From Aeromonas salmonicida subsp. salmonicida (GTDB lineage Bacteria > Pseudomonadota > Gammaproteobacteria > Enterobacterales > Aeromonadaceae): a DNA stretch of 55,854 nt. Both the position numbers and the translations under genes were made by a program. Within the stretch, counting starts at the first letter, position 1. The number at the start of each line of letters is the position of its first letter. The notes under the pieces were generated by a model. It had not been told where the DNA came from, made no database searches, and saw only the letters and a list, made by a program, of their open reading frames with translations. The stretch is from assembly GCF_001643305.1 (NCBI RefSeq), contig NZ_LSGW01000056.1, positions 33,231-89,084 on the forward strand, in the 5' to 3' direction. This document shows positions 27,815 through 36,030 of this stretch, piece after piece.

Positions 27815-28832
27815 GGGCCACCTCCTGCTGCTGCGCCCAGGCATCGGGGGCCAGCTTGTCACCGGCTTGCAGCCCGGCCAGGATCTCGCACTGCCCCTCG
27901 ACGCAATGGCCGACCCGTACCGGCGTCAGGGCCCAGCCAGCGGGCTGCTGCAGATAGACGCCGTTGAACTCCCCTTGCCGCAGCAGGGCACGATCCGGCA
28001 CTTGCAACACCTGACGCTCACCCTGCTTGAGCTGCACCTTGAGCCACATGCCGGGCAATACCCCGGCGGTTTGCGGCGGCAGGTCGAGGCGCAACCTGAA
28101 GGCGTGGCTCAGGCTGTCGGCATAGTTGAAGCGGGTCAGTTTGACCGGGGTAACCCTCTTGCCATCGGGCAGCACTACCTGCACATCCGCGGGCTCACGA
28201 GCGAGCGTCAGGGCAGATTGGGGCAGATCCACCTCCACCCGCAAGGTGTCGAGGGAGAAGCCCGACAGCAGCGGGGTACCTGGGGCGACCGTCTCCCCCA
28301 GCTCCACCAGCCGTTTGGTCACCACACCAGCGTAGGGGGCCAGAATACGGGTATAACCGTAAGCCTCGCGGGCCTGAGTGAGGCCCGCATCGGCCGCATT
28401 GACCTCGGCGCGGGCGGCGCGATCGATAGCCTCTGCATTATCGAGTTGGGCGCGGGTGATCACCCCCTTGGCAATCAGCGCCTGAAAGCGGGCGAGCTGG
28501 CGCTCGGCCTCCACCTGCTGGGCCTGCGCCCGGGCCAGCCGCGCCTGCGCCCCCGTGACGGCGGCAAACTGCTCCTTGCCGCTGATCTCGAGCAAGGGCT
28601 GTCCCGCCTGCACCTCGTCGTTCACATCCACCAGCATGCGGGAGATCCGGCCGCTGGTCTGGGCCGCCACTGTCCCTTGATTGATGGCACTGACGGTGCC
28701 ATCCAGGGTCAGCCAGTCGGTCACCGGCTGCGGTGACAGGGTAAACGAGGTCAGGGTTTCTGCCTCCCCGGCCAGCGCCAGGGTGGATGTCATGACCAGC
28801 AAGGTGGCCCCCGGCAACCGGAAATGCTTCAT
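27807..28832 (-). CDS. RND periplasmic adaptor of the sulfur-type cluster
   Basis: A 341-residue membrane-fusion protein with a Sec signal (LPGATLLVMTSTLALAGEAE) and no lipobox. Lipoyl halves are GTVAAQTSGRISRMLVDVNDEV and GYTRILAPYAGVVTKRLVELGE, with a short hairpin (AQARLARAQAQQVEAERQLARF) between them. A distinctive CVEGQC cysteine pair lies at about residues 310-315 near the C-terminus. It overlaps the downstream RND gene and is 56 bases behind the YeeE/YedE gene. It would connect that pump to an outer membrane channel encoded elsewhere. Confidence 0.9.
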   Translation of the reverse strand: MKHFRLPGATLLVMTSTLALAGEAETLTSFTLSPQPVTDWLTLDGTVSAINQGTVAAQTSGRISRMLVDVNDEVQAGQPLLEISGKEQFAAVTGAQARLARAQAQQVEAERQLARFQALIAKGVITRAQLDNAEAIDRAARAEVNAADAGLTQAREAYGYTRILAPYAGVVTKRLVELGETVAPGTPLLSGFSLDTLRVEVDLPQSALTLAREPADVQVVLPDGKRVTPVKLTRFNYADSLSHAFRLRLDLPPQTAGVLPGMWLKVQLKQGERQVLQVPDRALLRQGEFNGVYLQQPAGWALTPVRVGHCVEGQCEILAGLQAGDKLAPDAWAQQQEVAHE

Positions 28833-28888
28833 GATAACCTCCCTCCTTGGTGCTGCGGTTCAGTACGCCAGCGGTTCACGCCACAGGA

Positions 28889-29335
28889 TCAGGCGATGGG
28901 AGATGGCCGCACCTTCACCCATACCCGATTCAATCCCTTATCAACCAGCAAGATCCCGGCCACCATGGTTGCCACAAACAACAATATCATGGGCTGACCG
29001 CTGGAAATGAGACTCAAGGCTGGCCCCGGGCAGATGCCAACCAGCCCCCAGCCGATACCAAACAGGGCCGATCCTGCGAGGAGGCGGCGATCCACTTGTC
29101 GGAGCTGGCCGAACTGGTATGGCTCATTGAGCAGGCTGCGGCTGCTCGGTTTGACCAACAGTTGGTAGCCCGGCATAAACACCAGCAAGGCGCCCCCCAT
29201 CACGAAGGCCAGGCTGGGATCCCAGGCCCCCGCCAGGTCGAGAAAACCGATGACACGGGCCGGATCCACCATGCCGGAGATGGCCAGACCGAGCCCGAAC
29301 AAGAGACCTGCGAGCAGACTGATAAAAAGTTTCAT
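28889..29335 (-). CDS. YeeE/YedE half-transporter (PmpB/DUF6691 type)
   Basis: 148 residues, about four membrane helices. The family's cysteine motif GWGLVGICPGPALS sits in the second half, and the N-terminus GLLFGLGLAISGMVDPARVIGFLDLAG is highly typical. Related proteins (PmpA/PmpB, TsuA) move thiosulfate or other sulfur species across the inner membrane, with conserved Cys taking part in substrate relay. It lies 12 bases downstream of its partner half and probably pairs with it. Confidence 0.88.
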   Translation of the reverse strand: MKLFISLLAGLLFGLGLAISGMVDPARVIGFLDLAGAWDPSLAFVMGGALLVFMPGYQLLVKPSSRSLLNEPYQFGQLRQVDRRLLAGSALFGIGWGLVGICPGPALSLISSGQPMILLFVATMVAGILLVDKGLNRVWVKVRPSPIA

Positions 29336-29347
29336 CTCATTACCTCG

Positions 29348-29764
29348 TTACAACAGATGCAGGGTGACAAACACCGTCATGAAACCGGCCGCCATAAAGA
29401 TGAGGGTGGCAAAGAGAGAGCGCACCGAGAGCCGCCCGATGCCGCAGATACCGTGACCACTGGTGCAACCATTGCCAAAACGGGTACCCATACCCACCAG
29501 CAGACCCGCCAGCGCGACCAGTGGCCAGGTCGGCAGAGCGCTGAAGCTCGGCATCCGGGCCCAGCCCAGGCTGAACGCCAACCAGGCGCCCGCCCCCAGT
29601 CCCAACAAAAACAGCCAGCGCCAGGCATGCCTGTGCTGCAAAGCTCCCGCCAGAATGCCGCTGATCCCGGCCACACGACCGTTGAACAGCATCAACATCA
29701 GGGCGGAGAGCCCCACCAGCAAGCCCCCGGACAGGGCAAGCAACCATTGGGTTTCAAACATCAA
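29348..29764 (-). CDS. YeeE/YedE half-transporter (PmpA type)
   Basis: 138 residues, about four membrane helices, with the signature [24 protein letters not shown]. Its two cysteines are those expected in the sulfur-substrate pathway of this family. It overlaps the stop of the upstream regulator by 4 bases (29761-29764), so the two are translationally coupled. Two start ATGs (29764, 29761) are adjacent. Predicted role: import or handling of reduced sulfur together with the following half-protein. Confidence 0.88.
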   Translation of the reverse strand: MMFETQWLLALSGGLLVGLSALMLMLFNGRVAGISGILAGALQHRHAWRWLFLLGLGAGAWLAFSLGWARMPSFSALPTWPLVALAGLLVGMGTRFGNGCTSGHGICGIGRLSVRSLFATLIFMAAGFMTVFVTLHLL

Positions 29765-30084
29765 GACACCTCATCCTCTTGGGAGTGACAAAAATGGGTT
29801 TGCAACACGGCCAGCACATCCGCCGCCGCCCCGTTTGCCAGCGAGTAGTAGATCTGCTGGGCAACCTTGCGCGATCGGATCAGGCCGCTACGCCTGAGCA
29901 CCGCCAGTTGCTGGGAAAAGGCTGACTGCCCCAACTTGCTGTGGGCCAGCAACTCGCCGACCCCCTTCTCCCCATCAATCAGCTGACAGAGCACCATCAA
30001 TCGCTCTGGATGGGCCAGCGCCTTGAGCAGGGCTGCCGCCTCGCTTGCGTGGCGGGTCATCTCATCGAAAGGGGCCATAGGCAT
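29761..30084 (-). CDS. ArsR-family regulator of the persulfide-sensing SqrR/BigR type
   Basis: A 107-residue winged-helix repressor. The DNA-recognition helix is in [32 protein letters not shown]. It lacks the metal-site motif of ArsR/SmtB. It has Cys33 (LMVLCQL) and Cys99 (THFCHS), 66 residues apart, the same spacing as the sulfide/persulfide-reactive pair of SqrR (41/107) and BigR (42/108). This predicts derepression by persulfides. It is the first gene of an operon with two YeeE/YedE proteins, an adaptor and an RND pump. A large palindrome lies at its start. Confidence 0.85.
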   Translation of the reverse strand: MPMAPFDEMTRHASEAAALLKALAHPERLMVLCQLIDGEKGVGELLAHSKLGQSAFSQQLAVLRRSGLIRSRKVAQQIYYSLANGAAADVLAVLQTHFCHSQEDEVS

Positions 30085-30150
30085 AAATTAGTAGTTGCTT
30101 ATATTAGGTTTTATTCTATAAATAAAACCTAATATAGCAACTTCTAATTT
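30085..30150. promoter_or_regulatory. Large AT-rich palindromic operator between arsR-type gene and ygaP-like gene
   Basis: A perfect 15-base inverted repeat (TATATTAGGTTTTAT at 30100-30114, complement at 30122-30136) surrounds 7 bases. It is extended on each side by a further 14 bases that pair except for one bulge and one mismatch. It covers the divergent promoter region, so the regulator probably controls both its own operon and the YgaP-like gene. Confidence 0.8.
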
Positions 30151-30193
30151 CAAACCTTCGCAACCAGCCGGATAAACAACCAAGGAGCAAGAT

Positions 30194-30379
30194 ATGACTG
30201 TTGATAACGGAGTGAGAGTCGTGGCGGGAAGCATGCTGTTGCTGTCACTGGCGTTGACCCAATGGGTCCATCCGAGCTTTCTCTGGCTGAGTGTCTTTGT
30301 CGGGGTCAACCTGATCCAGAGCGCTTTCACCGGTTTCTGCCCTGCCGCCATGGTACTGCGCAGGCTGGGTTGTCGCTGA
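30194..30379 (+). CDS. YgaP-like DUF2892 membrane protein
   Basis: 61 residues, two membrane helices. The C-terminal segment NLIQSAFTGFCPAAMVLRRLGCR is the hallmark of the membrane anchor of the rhodanese YgaP and of stand-alone DUF2892 proteins. Its paired Cys may take part in sulfur transfer or binding. ATG 30194 has AAGGAG 6 bases upstream. It is transcribed divergently from the SqrR/BigR-type operon across the shared palindrome, which supports a role in the same sulfur response. The rhodanese domain itself is absent. Confidence 0.85.
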   Translation: MTVDNGVRVVAGSMLLLSLALTQWVHPSFLWLSVFVGVNLIQSAFTGFCPAAMVLRRLGCR

Positions 30380-30722
30380 TGTAGCCAACTGGCTCACATT
30401 ATTGACAAACTTGTATCTAAATGTTGCTGAAGGAGGATAGGGCTTTACCTCATCGCTCTGGATGAGTACCATCTGGCCGTTAATCAACAGCGGAGACCAT
30501 CAGTGGGCAATTCATCAAGTGACAGTTGTAGGCCGACCCTCATAGTCGGCACCCAGGTCGCGAGATAGCCGCAGGTCTTCCTCTGCCGCGTTCTCGCAAC
30601 TCTGCGAGAAGCGGAAATCCACTCCCCTCTTCTCTGTTTTTACACTTGACGTCAGGTGACTCGTGGTCAATGGCCCAGGACACCTTGCCTGCATAGTTTC
30701 TGCTTCCCACAAGGAGGCTGCT
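30380..30722 (+). other. Structured 343-base leader region before the MgtC-like domain gene
   Basis: No gene is evident. It contains a TTGACA at 30402-30407 with no good -10, a hairpin at 30532-30550 (GCCGAC/GTCGGC), and a very stable one at 30586-30614 (CCGC.TTCTCGCA / TGCGAGAAGCGG). A pyrimidine tract and T-run follow (about 30622-30641). A 14-codon ORF (MLLKEDRALPHRSG, 30421-30465) is possible. This could be a regulatory 5' leader, but it does not match an M-box that I can recognise. Confidence 0.4.
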
Positions 30723-31097
30723 ATGCGTTTTATTTCAACCAAATCTGGGTCCACCCAGGCTCACCCCCTGCTGAGCAAACTGGGCCGTGGCCTGCTGCCA
30801 CTCTGGCTGCGCACCAAGCCGAGTCAGCACCACTACCGTTTGCAGATCCGCTGCCAGGATCGCGCCGACATGGAGCAGGTACTCGACATGGTGAGCCACA
30901 CACTGCAACCAGCCGGGCTGCATCCCATGCAGTCCCTGAGACCAGGGCGCAGTGGTGGTCGGGAGCTGGTGCTCAACCTGCACTGCACCCCGCCCCAGCG
31001 CCGGTATCTGGTGCAGTTCGTGCACCAGGTCGGGGTAGCCCACCCGGTACGCTGGGAGCTGCGCCCCCGGCGTGATGCCGAGCCAGTGCTCAACTGA
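30723..31097 (+). CDS. Stand-alone domain resembling the C-terminal (ACT-like) part of MgtC
   Basis: A 124-residue soluble protein with AAGGAGG 6 bases before ATG 30723. The core (HHYRLQIRCQDRADMEQVLDMVSHTL, LHPMQSL, ELVLNLHCTPPQRRYLVQFVHQVGVAHPVRWELRP) follows the beta-alpha-beta-beta-alpha-beta plan of the cytoplasmic C-terminal domain of MgtC/SapB proteins. MgtC itself is encoded next. No membrane segment. It may act as a detached regulatory or partner domain. The family link is inferred from pattern and neighbourhood and is not certain. Confidence 0.6.
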   Translation: MRFISTKSGSTQAHPLLSKLGRGLLPLWLRTKPSQHHYRLQIRCQDRADMEQVLDMVSHTLQPAGLHPMQSLRPGRSGGRELVLNLHCTPPQRRYLVQFVHQVGVAHPVRWELRPRRDAEPVLN

Positions 31098-31116
31098 CAT
31101 CTATCAGGTGATATCC

Positions 31117-31137
31117 GGGGCCAGCCATGCTGGCCCC
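31117..31137 (+). terminator. Strong hairpin between the MgtC-like domain gene and mgtC
   Basis: A perfect 9-bp GC stem (GGGGCCAGC / GCTGGCCCC) with a 3-base loop is followed by TCTCTATT. It is a likely intrinsic terminator or attenuator 19 bases after the stop. Confidence 0.65.
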
Positions 31138-31328
31138 TCTCTATTGATCCGACACCTTGCCCGTCGCCTTTCATTGAGCGCCTGAGCATCCAGGTCTGTG
31201 CGACCCGGGCGTCCGTTTTCATTTTCCATGGTGGTCTTTACCGCATGCAGCCTTGCGATTCATCAGGAGTGCCCATTGGCACGCCATCATGCATCCCGAA
31301 GGCCATCTCAAACCAGAAGGAGTACGCC

Positions 31329-32057
31329 ATGAGAATGTGGCAGCAACTAGACATGATTTCCCTGCTCGACACCCTGGCCAGCCTGTTGCTGGCCTTCGTG
31401 CTGGGCAGCCTGGTCGGGCTGGAACGCCAGTACCGCCAGCGTACCGCGGGTCTTCGCACCAACGTGCTGGTCGCCGTGGGGGCCGCCCTGTTCGTCAGCC
31501 TGGCCCAGCGCATCTATGACTTGCACGGAGGCAACTACAACGTGGTCCATGTGGTGGCTTACATCGTCTCCGGCATCGGTTTTCTCGGCGCCGGTGTCAT
31601 CATGCGCGAGTCGGGCAATATCCGCGGTATCAACACGGCAGCGACCTTGTGGGGCGTAGCCGCCGTGGGCGCGGCCAGCGGGGCCGGGCTCGCCATGGAG
31701 GCGGTGCTCGGCGCCCTGTTCGTGCTGGCCGCCAACACCCTGCTGCGCCCCCTGGTCAACCAGATCAACCGCCGCCCGGTGGACAATACCGATACCGAGG
31801 TGACCTACAGAGTCACGGCTCTCGCCCAGCGCGAGTATCAGAAGGAGGTGTTGCACTGGCTGGAAGAGATGATGGAGCAGGCCAACTACCCCTTGAGCGA
31901 GCTGGACATAGAGCCGTTCGGTGAGCAGGATCTGGAGATCTCCGCCGTGCTGCTGGCCACCTCCATCGACGGCGACGAGCTGGATGCCCTTATGGTCAAG
32001 CTGGCCATTCATCCCCATATCAAGCAGGTGTTCTGGCGCGCCAGCACCACGGATTGA
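31329..32057 (+). CDS. MgtC/SapB family inner membrane protein
   Basis: 242 residues with about five membrane helices. The family signature is LLAFVLGSLVGLERQYRQRTAGLRTNVLVAVGAALF, followed by GIGFLGAGVIMRESGNIRGINTAATLW, which holds the conserved Asn and Arg. A cytoplasmic ACT-like tail follows (VTYRVTALAQREYQKEVLHWLEEMMEQ to IKQVFWR). MgtC proteins are linked to growth in low Mg2+, intramacrophage survival and control of the F-type ATPase; most environmental homologues are uncharacterised. AAGGAG is 7 bases before ATG 31329. The gap of about 230 bases from the upstream gene contains a hairpin. Confidence 0.9.
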   Translation: MRMWQQLDMISLLDTLASLLLAFVLGSLVGLERQYRQRTAGLRTNVLVAVGAALFVSLAQRIYDLHGGNYNVVHVVAYIVSGIGFLGAGVIMRESGNIRGINTAATLWGVAAVGAASGAGLAMEAVLGALFVLAANTLLRPLVNQINRRPVDNTDTEVTYRVTALAQREYQKEVLHWLEEMMEQANYPLSELDIEPFGEQDLEISAVLLATSIDGDELDALMVKLAIHPHIKQVFWRASTTD

Positions 32058-32095
32058 ACGCACGGGGAATATCTTTGCGTCCTCTCCCGATAAAC

Positions 32096-32126
32096 AAAAA
32101 GCCCCGCCAACATTGGCGGGGCTTTT
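32096..32126. terminator. Bidirectional terminator between mgtC and scrR
   Basis: A stem of about 14 bp (AAAAGCCCCGCCAA and its complement) with a CAT loop and A/T runs on both sides lies between two convergent genes. Confidence 0.9.
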
Positions 32127-32140
32127 TGATGGGAGCGCGA

Positions 32141-33151
32141 CTAGCGGCGACTGCGCCAGCGCACTCTGGGTGCTATGACCTGAGCGGTCTGGCCGGGAAC
32201 ATTCCCTGCAATCAGCTGCTGCATCAGCTCGAAGGCGGCACGGGCCAGCGCCGGACAATCTTGCGCCACTGAGTCGATGCGCATCGGAATGCAATCGAGC
32301 AGATCGTGATCATCGAAGGTACACAGGCGCATCCCCGTCTCCATCAGCCCCGCCTCGTTGAGGTAGCGCAGCACCCCTTCCAGCAGGGTAAAGGAAGCGG
32401 TAAAGAGCCCCCTGGGGGGCGCCCCCAGCTCGGCGACCAGCTCGGCCATCAGCTGATAGCCGGAGCTGGGCTGATAGTCCCGATGGCGCACCCGGGCAGG
32501 CAGGGCCTCAAGACCGGCTCTATGCAGACCTAGCTCATAACCCGCCAGCCGGTGGCGACTGGGGGAGAGATCCAGCAGGCCGCCGAAGTAGTAGATCTCC
32601 GCCCCGCACTCGCCAGCCATGTCCCGCACCAGCTCGGCGGTAGCCTTGCAGGCGTCGGAGATCACCATGGGCAGGCGCGACTCGCCGATGTGGCGATCCA
32701 GCTGCACCACGGGCAGACGGTCGTGAATACGGGCATAGGTGTCATCGCTGTGGCCGCTGGAGGCGACGATAATGCCATCCACCTGACGACTGATGAGGTT
32801 GTCCACCACCTTCTGCTCCAGGATGGGATCATCTTCGGAGCAGGCGATCAGCAGCTGGATCCCGGCCTCGCGACAGTGGGCCTCAAGGGCCCGGGCGATA
32901 CTGGCAAAACCGAAGTTGGTGAGATCGGGGATCACCAGCCCCCAGGTGTAACTGCGGGTCTCGCGCAGGGCACGGGCATGAAAGCTCGGCTGGTAGTGGC
33001 ACTCGTCCGCCACCGCCTGGATCCGCTTGCGGGTCTGGTCGGCAATCCGGTACTCCGCACTCTTGCCGTTGAGCACCAGACTGGCCGTCGCCTTGGACAC
33101 CCCCGCCAATTCGGCTATCTGGGCAATCGTGATCCGTTTCTTCTTCTCCAC
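32141..33151 (-). CDS. scrR: Sucrose operon repressor, LacI family
   Basis: 336 residues. The N-terminal LacI helix-turn-helix is ITIAQIAELAGVSKATASLVLNGKSAEYRI, including the ATASLVLNG hinge-side segment typical of ScrR/FruR-like members. A periplasmic-binding-protein-like effector domain follows (WGLVIPDLTNFGFASIARALE, VDGIIVASS, VVQLDRH, DLLDCIPMRIDSVAQD). It would repress scrY and scrKAB at the AGCTAAA-type palindromes found upstream and release them with a fructose-type inducer. It starts 27 bases after scrB on the same strand, so it probably belongs to the scrKAB transcript. Confidence 0.92.
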   Translation of the reverse strand: MEKKKRITIAQIAELAGVSKATASLVLNGKSAEYRIADQTRKRIQAVADECHYQPSFHARALRETRSYTWGLVIPDLTNFGFASIARALEAHCREAGIQLLIACSEDDPILEQKVVDNLISRQVDGIIVASSGHSDDTYARIHDRLPVVQLDRHIGESRLPMVISDACKATAELVRDMAGECGAEIYYFGGLLDLSPSRHRLAGYELGLHRAGLEALPARVRHRDYQPSSGYQLMAELVAELGAPPRGLFTASFTLLEGVLRYLNEAGLMETGMRLCTFDDHDLLDCIPMRIDSVAQDCPALARAAFELMQQLIAGNVPGQTAQVIAPRVRWRSRR

Positions 33152-33178
33152 CTGGCCTCCCGGCTGACTAGAACCGGG

Positions 33179-34583
33179 CTATTGTACTAGGCACGCCGAC
33201 AGCGGCCAGTGATTGAGGCAAATTTTGCCGCCCTCGCCTGCATCCCCTGCCGATAGTTGCGGCTTTTCACCGGGGAAGTAACGGGCTGACAGCGTCTGAC
33301 GCCCATCATCCACGAAACACTCGAGGCTGGACCGATCGCACAAGAGTGTCAGCGGGCCACCCAGCCAGGGAGTGGACCTCTCTTCCCACTCCCCGCTCTG
33401 CCAGTTCTGGCGACGCAATCCAATGCGCCCTTTCTGCCACACCAGCTCGGCCACTGTGCCGAGCCAGAGACTGCCCGCGCCGGTCAGCGTCAGATCCAGC
33501 CAGGCCGATCCCCGGAAACTCGCTGACGACCCCCTCGAAACGGGTCAGCTCCCCCTTGAGGGCGGCAAGTTCAGCCACCGGCCGCTGGCAGAGCCACTCA
33601 TGCTGCCAGAACAGCTCCCGTGGACAACTCATCTGGTGGATCCAGCCATAGGGAATGGTCGGCTGGCTCATCTCGTTCTCCTCCGGCAACCCCAGCCAGC
33701 CAAACAGCAGGCGACGGCCCTGGCTGTCCAGGGTGGTCTGCGGCGCATAGAATTCGAAACCCCTGTCCAGCTCGTGAAAAGCCTCGTGCTCGAAGTGCTC
33801 GCCATCGAACTGCCCCGCCAGCCAGCCACACTGGTAGAGGTTGCGATAATCCTCCCCTTGCGGGGCAATACCCTGCGGGCAACTTATCAACACATGGCGA
33901 TCGGCCAGCGGGAAGAGATCCGGGCACTCCCACATATAGCCAAACTCACCGAGGCCGCCTCGCCCACTGCCAGCGATGGGGCCGCGCAGCTGCCAACTTT
34001 GCAGGCTCTCGCCACGATAGAGCAGCACCTCCCCCTTGTCGTCCAGGGTGCGGGCTCCCAGCACCATCAGCCACTGCTGGCCGTCGTGCCACACCTTGGG
34101 ATCGCGCACATGGCCGCTGTAGCCTTCAGGTAAATCGAGCACAGGCCCCAGCTTGTCGAAACCACTCTCACCGTCGGCGCGAGCCAGACACTGGAAGGCG
34201 GTGCGGCTGCCATCCGGGTATTTGACATTGCCTGTGTAGATGAGGGTCAGGCGCCCCTGCTCATCGCTCACCGCCGAACCCGAATAACAGCCGTGGCTCT
34301 CATACGCCTCGGTGGGCAGCAAGGCGATGGGCTCGTGCTGCCAGTGCAGCAGATCGGTGGAGCTGACGTGCCCCCACCCCTTGTTGCTGTGCGTGCAACC
34401 CAGAGGGTTCCACTGGTAAAAAAGGTGATACCGGCCGCCGTGCTCGATAAAGCCGTTGGGGTCATTGAGCAGCCCCACCGGGGCTGCCAGATGCCAGCGG
34501 GGCCGATGGGGATCGGCCGCCGCCTTGAGCTGTCCGGTCAGCAAAGACCGGACTATCTGTTGGAAAAAATCGACTTCTTTCAT
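33179..34583 (-). pseudogene. scrB: Sucrose-6-phosphate hydrolase (GH32) with a late frameshift
   Basis: The catalytic five-bladed propeller is intact: nucleophile Asp in LLNDPNGFIEH, RDP (GHVRDPKVW) and acid/base Glu (MWECPDLF). The reading frame shifts near 33500-33510, after EFPGIGLA. The starting frame continues to a wrong end at 33306. Another frame carries the real C-terminal beta-sandwich (LDLTLTGAGSLWLGTVAELVWQKGRIGLRR to SLECFVDDGRQTLSARYFP) to the stop at 33179-33181. A 1-base insertion or a 2-base loss explains it. The product may be partly active, because the shift spares the catalytic residues. Its start overlaps the scrA stop (TGATG). Confidence 0.85.
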
Positions 34584-35947
34584 CACTCCACCTTGTACTT
34601 GAGCAGCCAGGAGGCAGCGAAGGCGGCGCCAAAAGCGATGACCAGGCCGATGACATAGTGGATCAGATTCATGGGCTGGACGATGGCCATGCCCGGAATA
34701 CCGGTCAGGCCCACCGCCGTCATCCCCACCTTGGCCGCCACTACGTAGGCGCCACCCAGAGCACCGCCCAGCAGGCCGGCCAGGAAAGGCTTGATGTAGC
34801 GCAGGTTGACCCCGAAGATCGCCGCTTCCGTGATGCCGAGCAGGCAGGACATGGCCGCCGGCACTGTAATGGCCTTGATTTTCGGATCCCGGGTCTTGAA
34901 GTAGACCGCCAGACAGGCACCGCCCTGCGCCACGTTGGCCATGGCCCAGATGGGCAGCAGGAAGTTGACACCTATGGCCGGATTGGTGAGCAACCCCGCC
35001 TCTATGGCATGGAAGCTGTGATGGATGCCGGTGATGACAATGAGGGAATAAGTCCCGCCAAACACCAGCCCCGCCAGCCAGCCTGCCTGCTCATAAAGGG
35101 CGCTCAGGCCGAAGGAGATGCCATCTCCCAGCACCCGTCCGGCCGGGCCGATAAACAGCAGGGCCACGAAGCCGGTGATGATGACGGTGAGAAACGGCGT
35201 GAGGATCAGATCCAGCGCGTCCGGAATGCGCTTGCGCAGCTGCTTCTCCAGATGGGACATGAACCAGACCGCCAGCAGCACAGGGAAGACGGTGCCCTGA
35301 TAGCCGATCATGGCGACATCGAGACCGAAGAAATCCATGGTCTTGAAGCCACCGGCCACACCCCAAGCGTTGGTCAAGGCCGGGTGGGTGAGGATCCCCC
35401 CCATGGTGGCCCCCAGATAGGGGTTGCCGCCAAACTCACGCGCCGCCGTGAACCCGATCAGGATGGGCAGTATGATAAAGGCCGCCGAGCTGAACATGTC
35501 GAGCATGACGAACAGGGCGCTATCGGCATTGACCCAGCCATAGGTGCGCACCATGCCGAGCAGCCCCATCAGCAGACCGGACGCGACGATGGCCGGAATG
35601 ATGGGCACGAATATGTTGGAGAGCGTTCGCGCCAGGCGCTGGGCTACATTGAGCTTGGCACTGGCGATGTCGGTCAGCTCCGCCTTGCTGGCCGTCCCTG
35701 TCCCGGTAATAGCCACGAACTCCGCATAGACCTTGTTGACCAGACCGGTGCCGAAGATCACCTGGATCTGGCCTGCGTTGCTGAAGCACCCCTTGACCCC
35801 CTCCAGCTTGTCGATGGCGGCCTTGTTCACCTTGCTGTCATCGGCCAGCACCAGCCGCAATCGGGTGGCGCAGTGGGCAGCGCTGACGATATTCTCCTTT
35901 CCCCCGAGCAGGGGCACCAAATCCTTGGCTATCGCACTGATATTCAT
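34583..35947 (-). CDS. scrA: PTS sucrose-specific EIIBC component
   Basis: 454 residues, starting at ATG 35947 behind AGAGGA. The N-terminal EIIB domain has the phosphorylated Cys in SAAHCATRLRLVL. The EIIC domain of about ten helices has the typical GIHHSFHAIEAGLLTNPAIG and GITEAAIFGVNLRY segments. It imports sucrose as sucrose-6-phosphate. There is no EIIA domain, so phosphate must come from a separate EIIA such as Crr. It lies between scrK and scrB and shares a TGATG junction with scrB. Confidence 0.95.
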   Translation of the reverse strand: MNISAIAKDLVPLLGGKENIVSAAHCATRLRLVLADDSKVNKAAIDKLEGVKGCFSNAGQIQVIFGTGLVNKVYAEFVAITGTGTASKAELTDIASAKLNVAQRLARTLSNIFVPIIPAIVASGLLMGLLGMVRTYGWVNADSALFVMLDMFSSAAFIILPILIGFTAAREFGGNPYLGATMGGILTHPALTNAWGVAGGFKTMDFFGLDVAMIGYQGTVFPVLLAVWFMSHLEKQLRKRIPDALDLILTPFLTVIITGFVALLFIGPAGRVLGDGISFGLSALYEQAGWLAGLVFGGTYSLIVITGIHHSFHAIEAGLLTNPAIGVNFLLPIWAMANVAQGGACLAVYFKTRDPKIKAITVPAAMSCLLGITEAAIFGVNLRYIKPFLAGLLGGALGGAYVVAAKVGMTAVGLTGIPGMAIVQPMNLIHYVIGLVIAFGAAFAASWLLKYKVE

Positions 35948-36030
35948 ATTATTCCTCTTATGACCCGCCACGCTGGCAGGCCCTTGTCACATGAGAGTAG
36001 GGGCTGTTGACCCGGGCTTCTAGCCGCAGC

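Noticed and set aside
30380..30722. M-box magnesium riboswitch
   Set aside because: The conserved M-box core could not be found; only generic hairpins are present.
33179..33454. Separate small gene downstream of scrB
   Set aside because: Its translation is the C-terminal sandwich of a GH32 enzyme; it is the shifted end of scrB.
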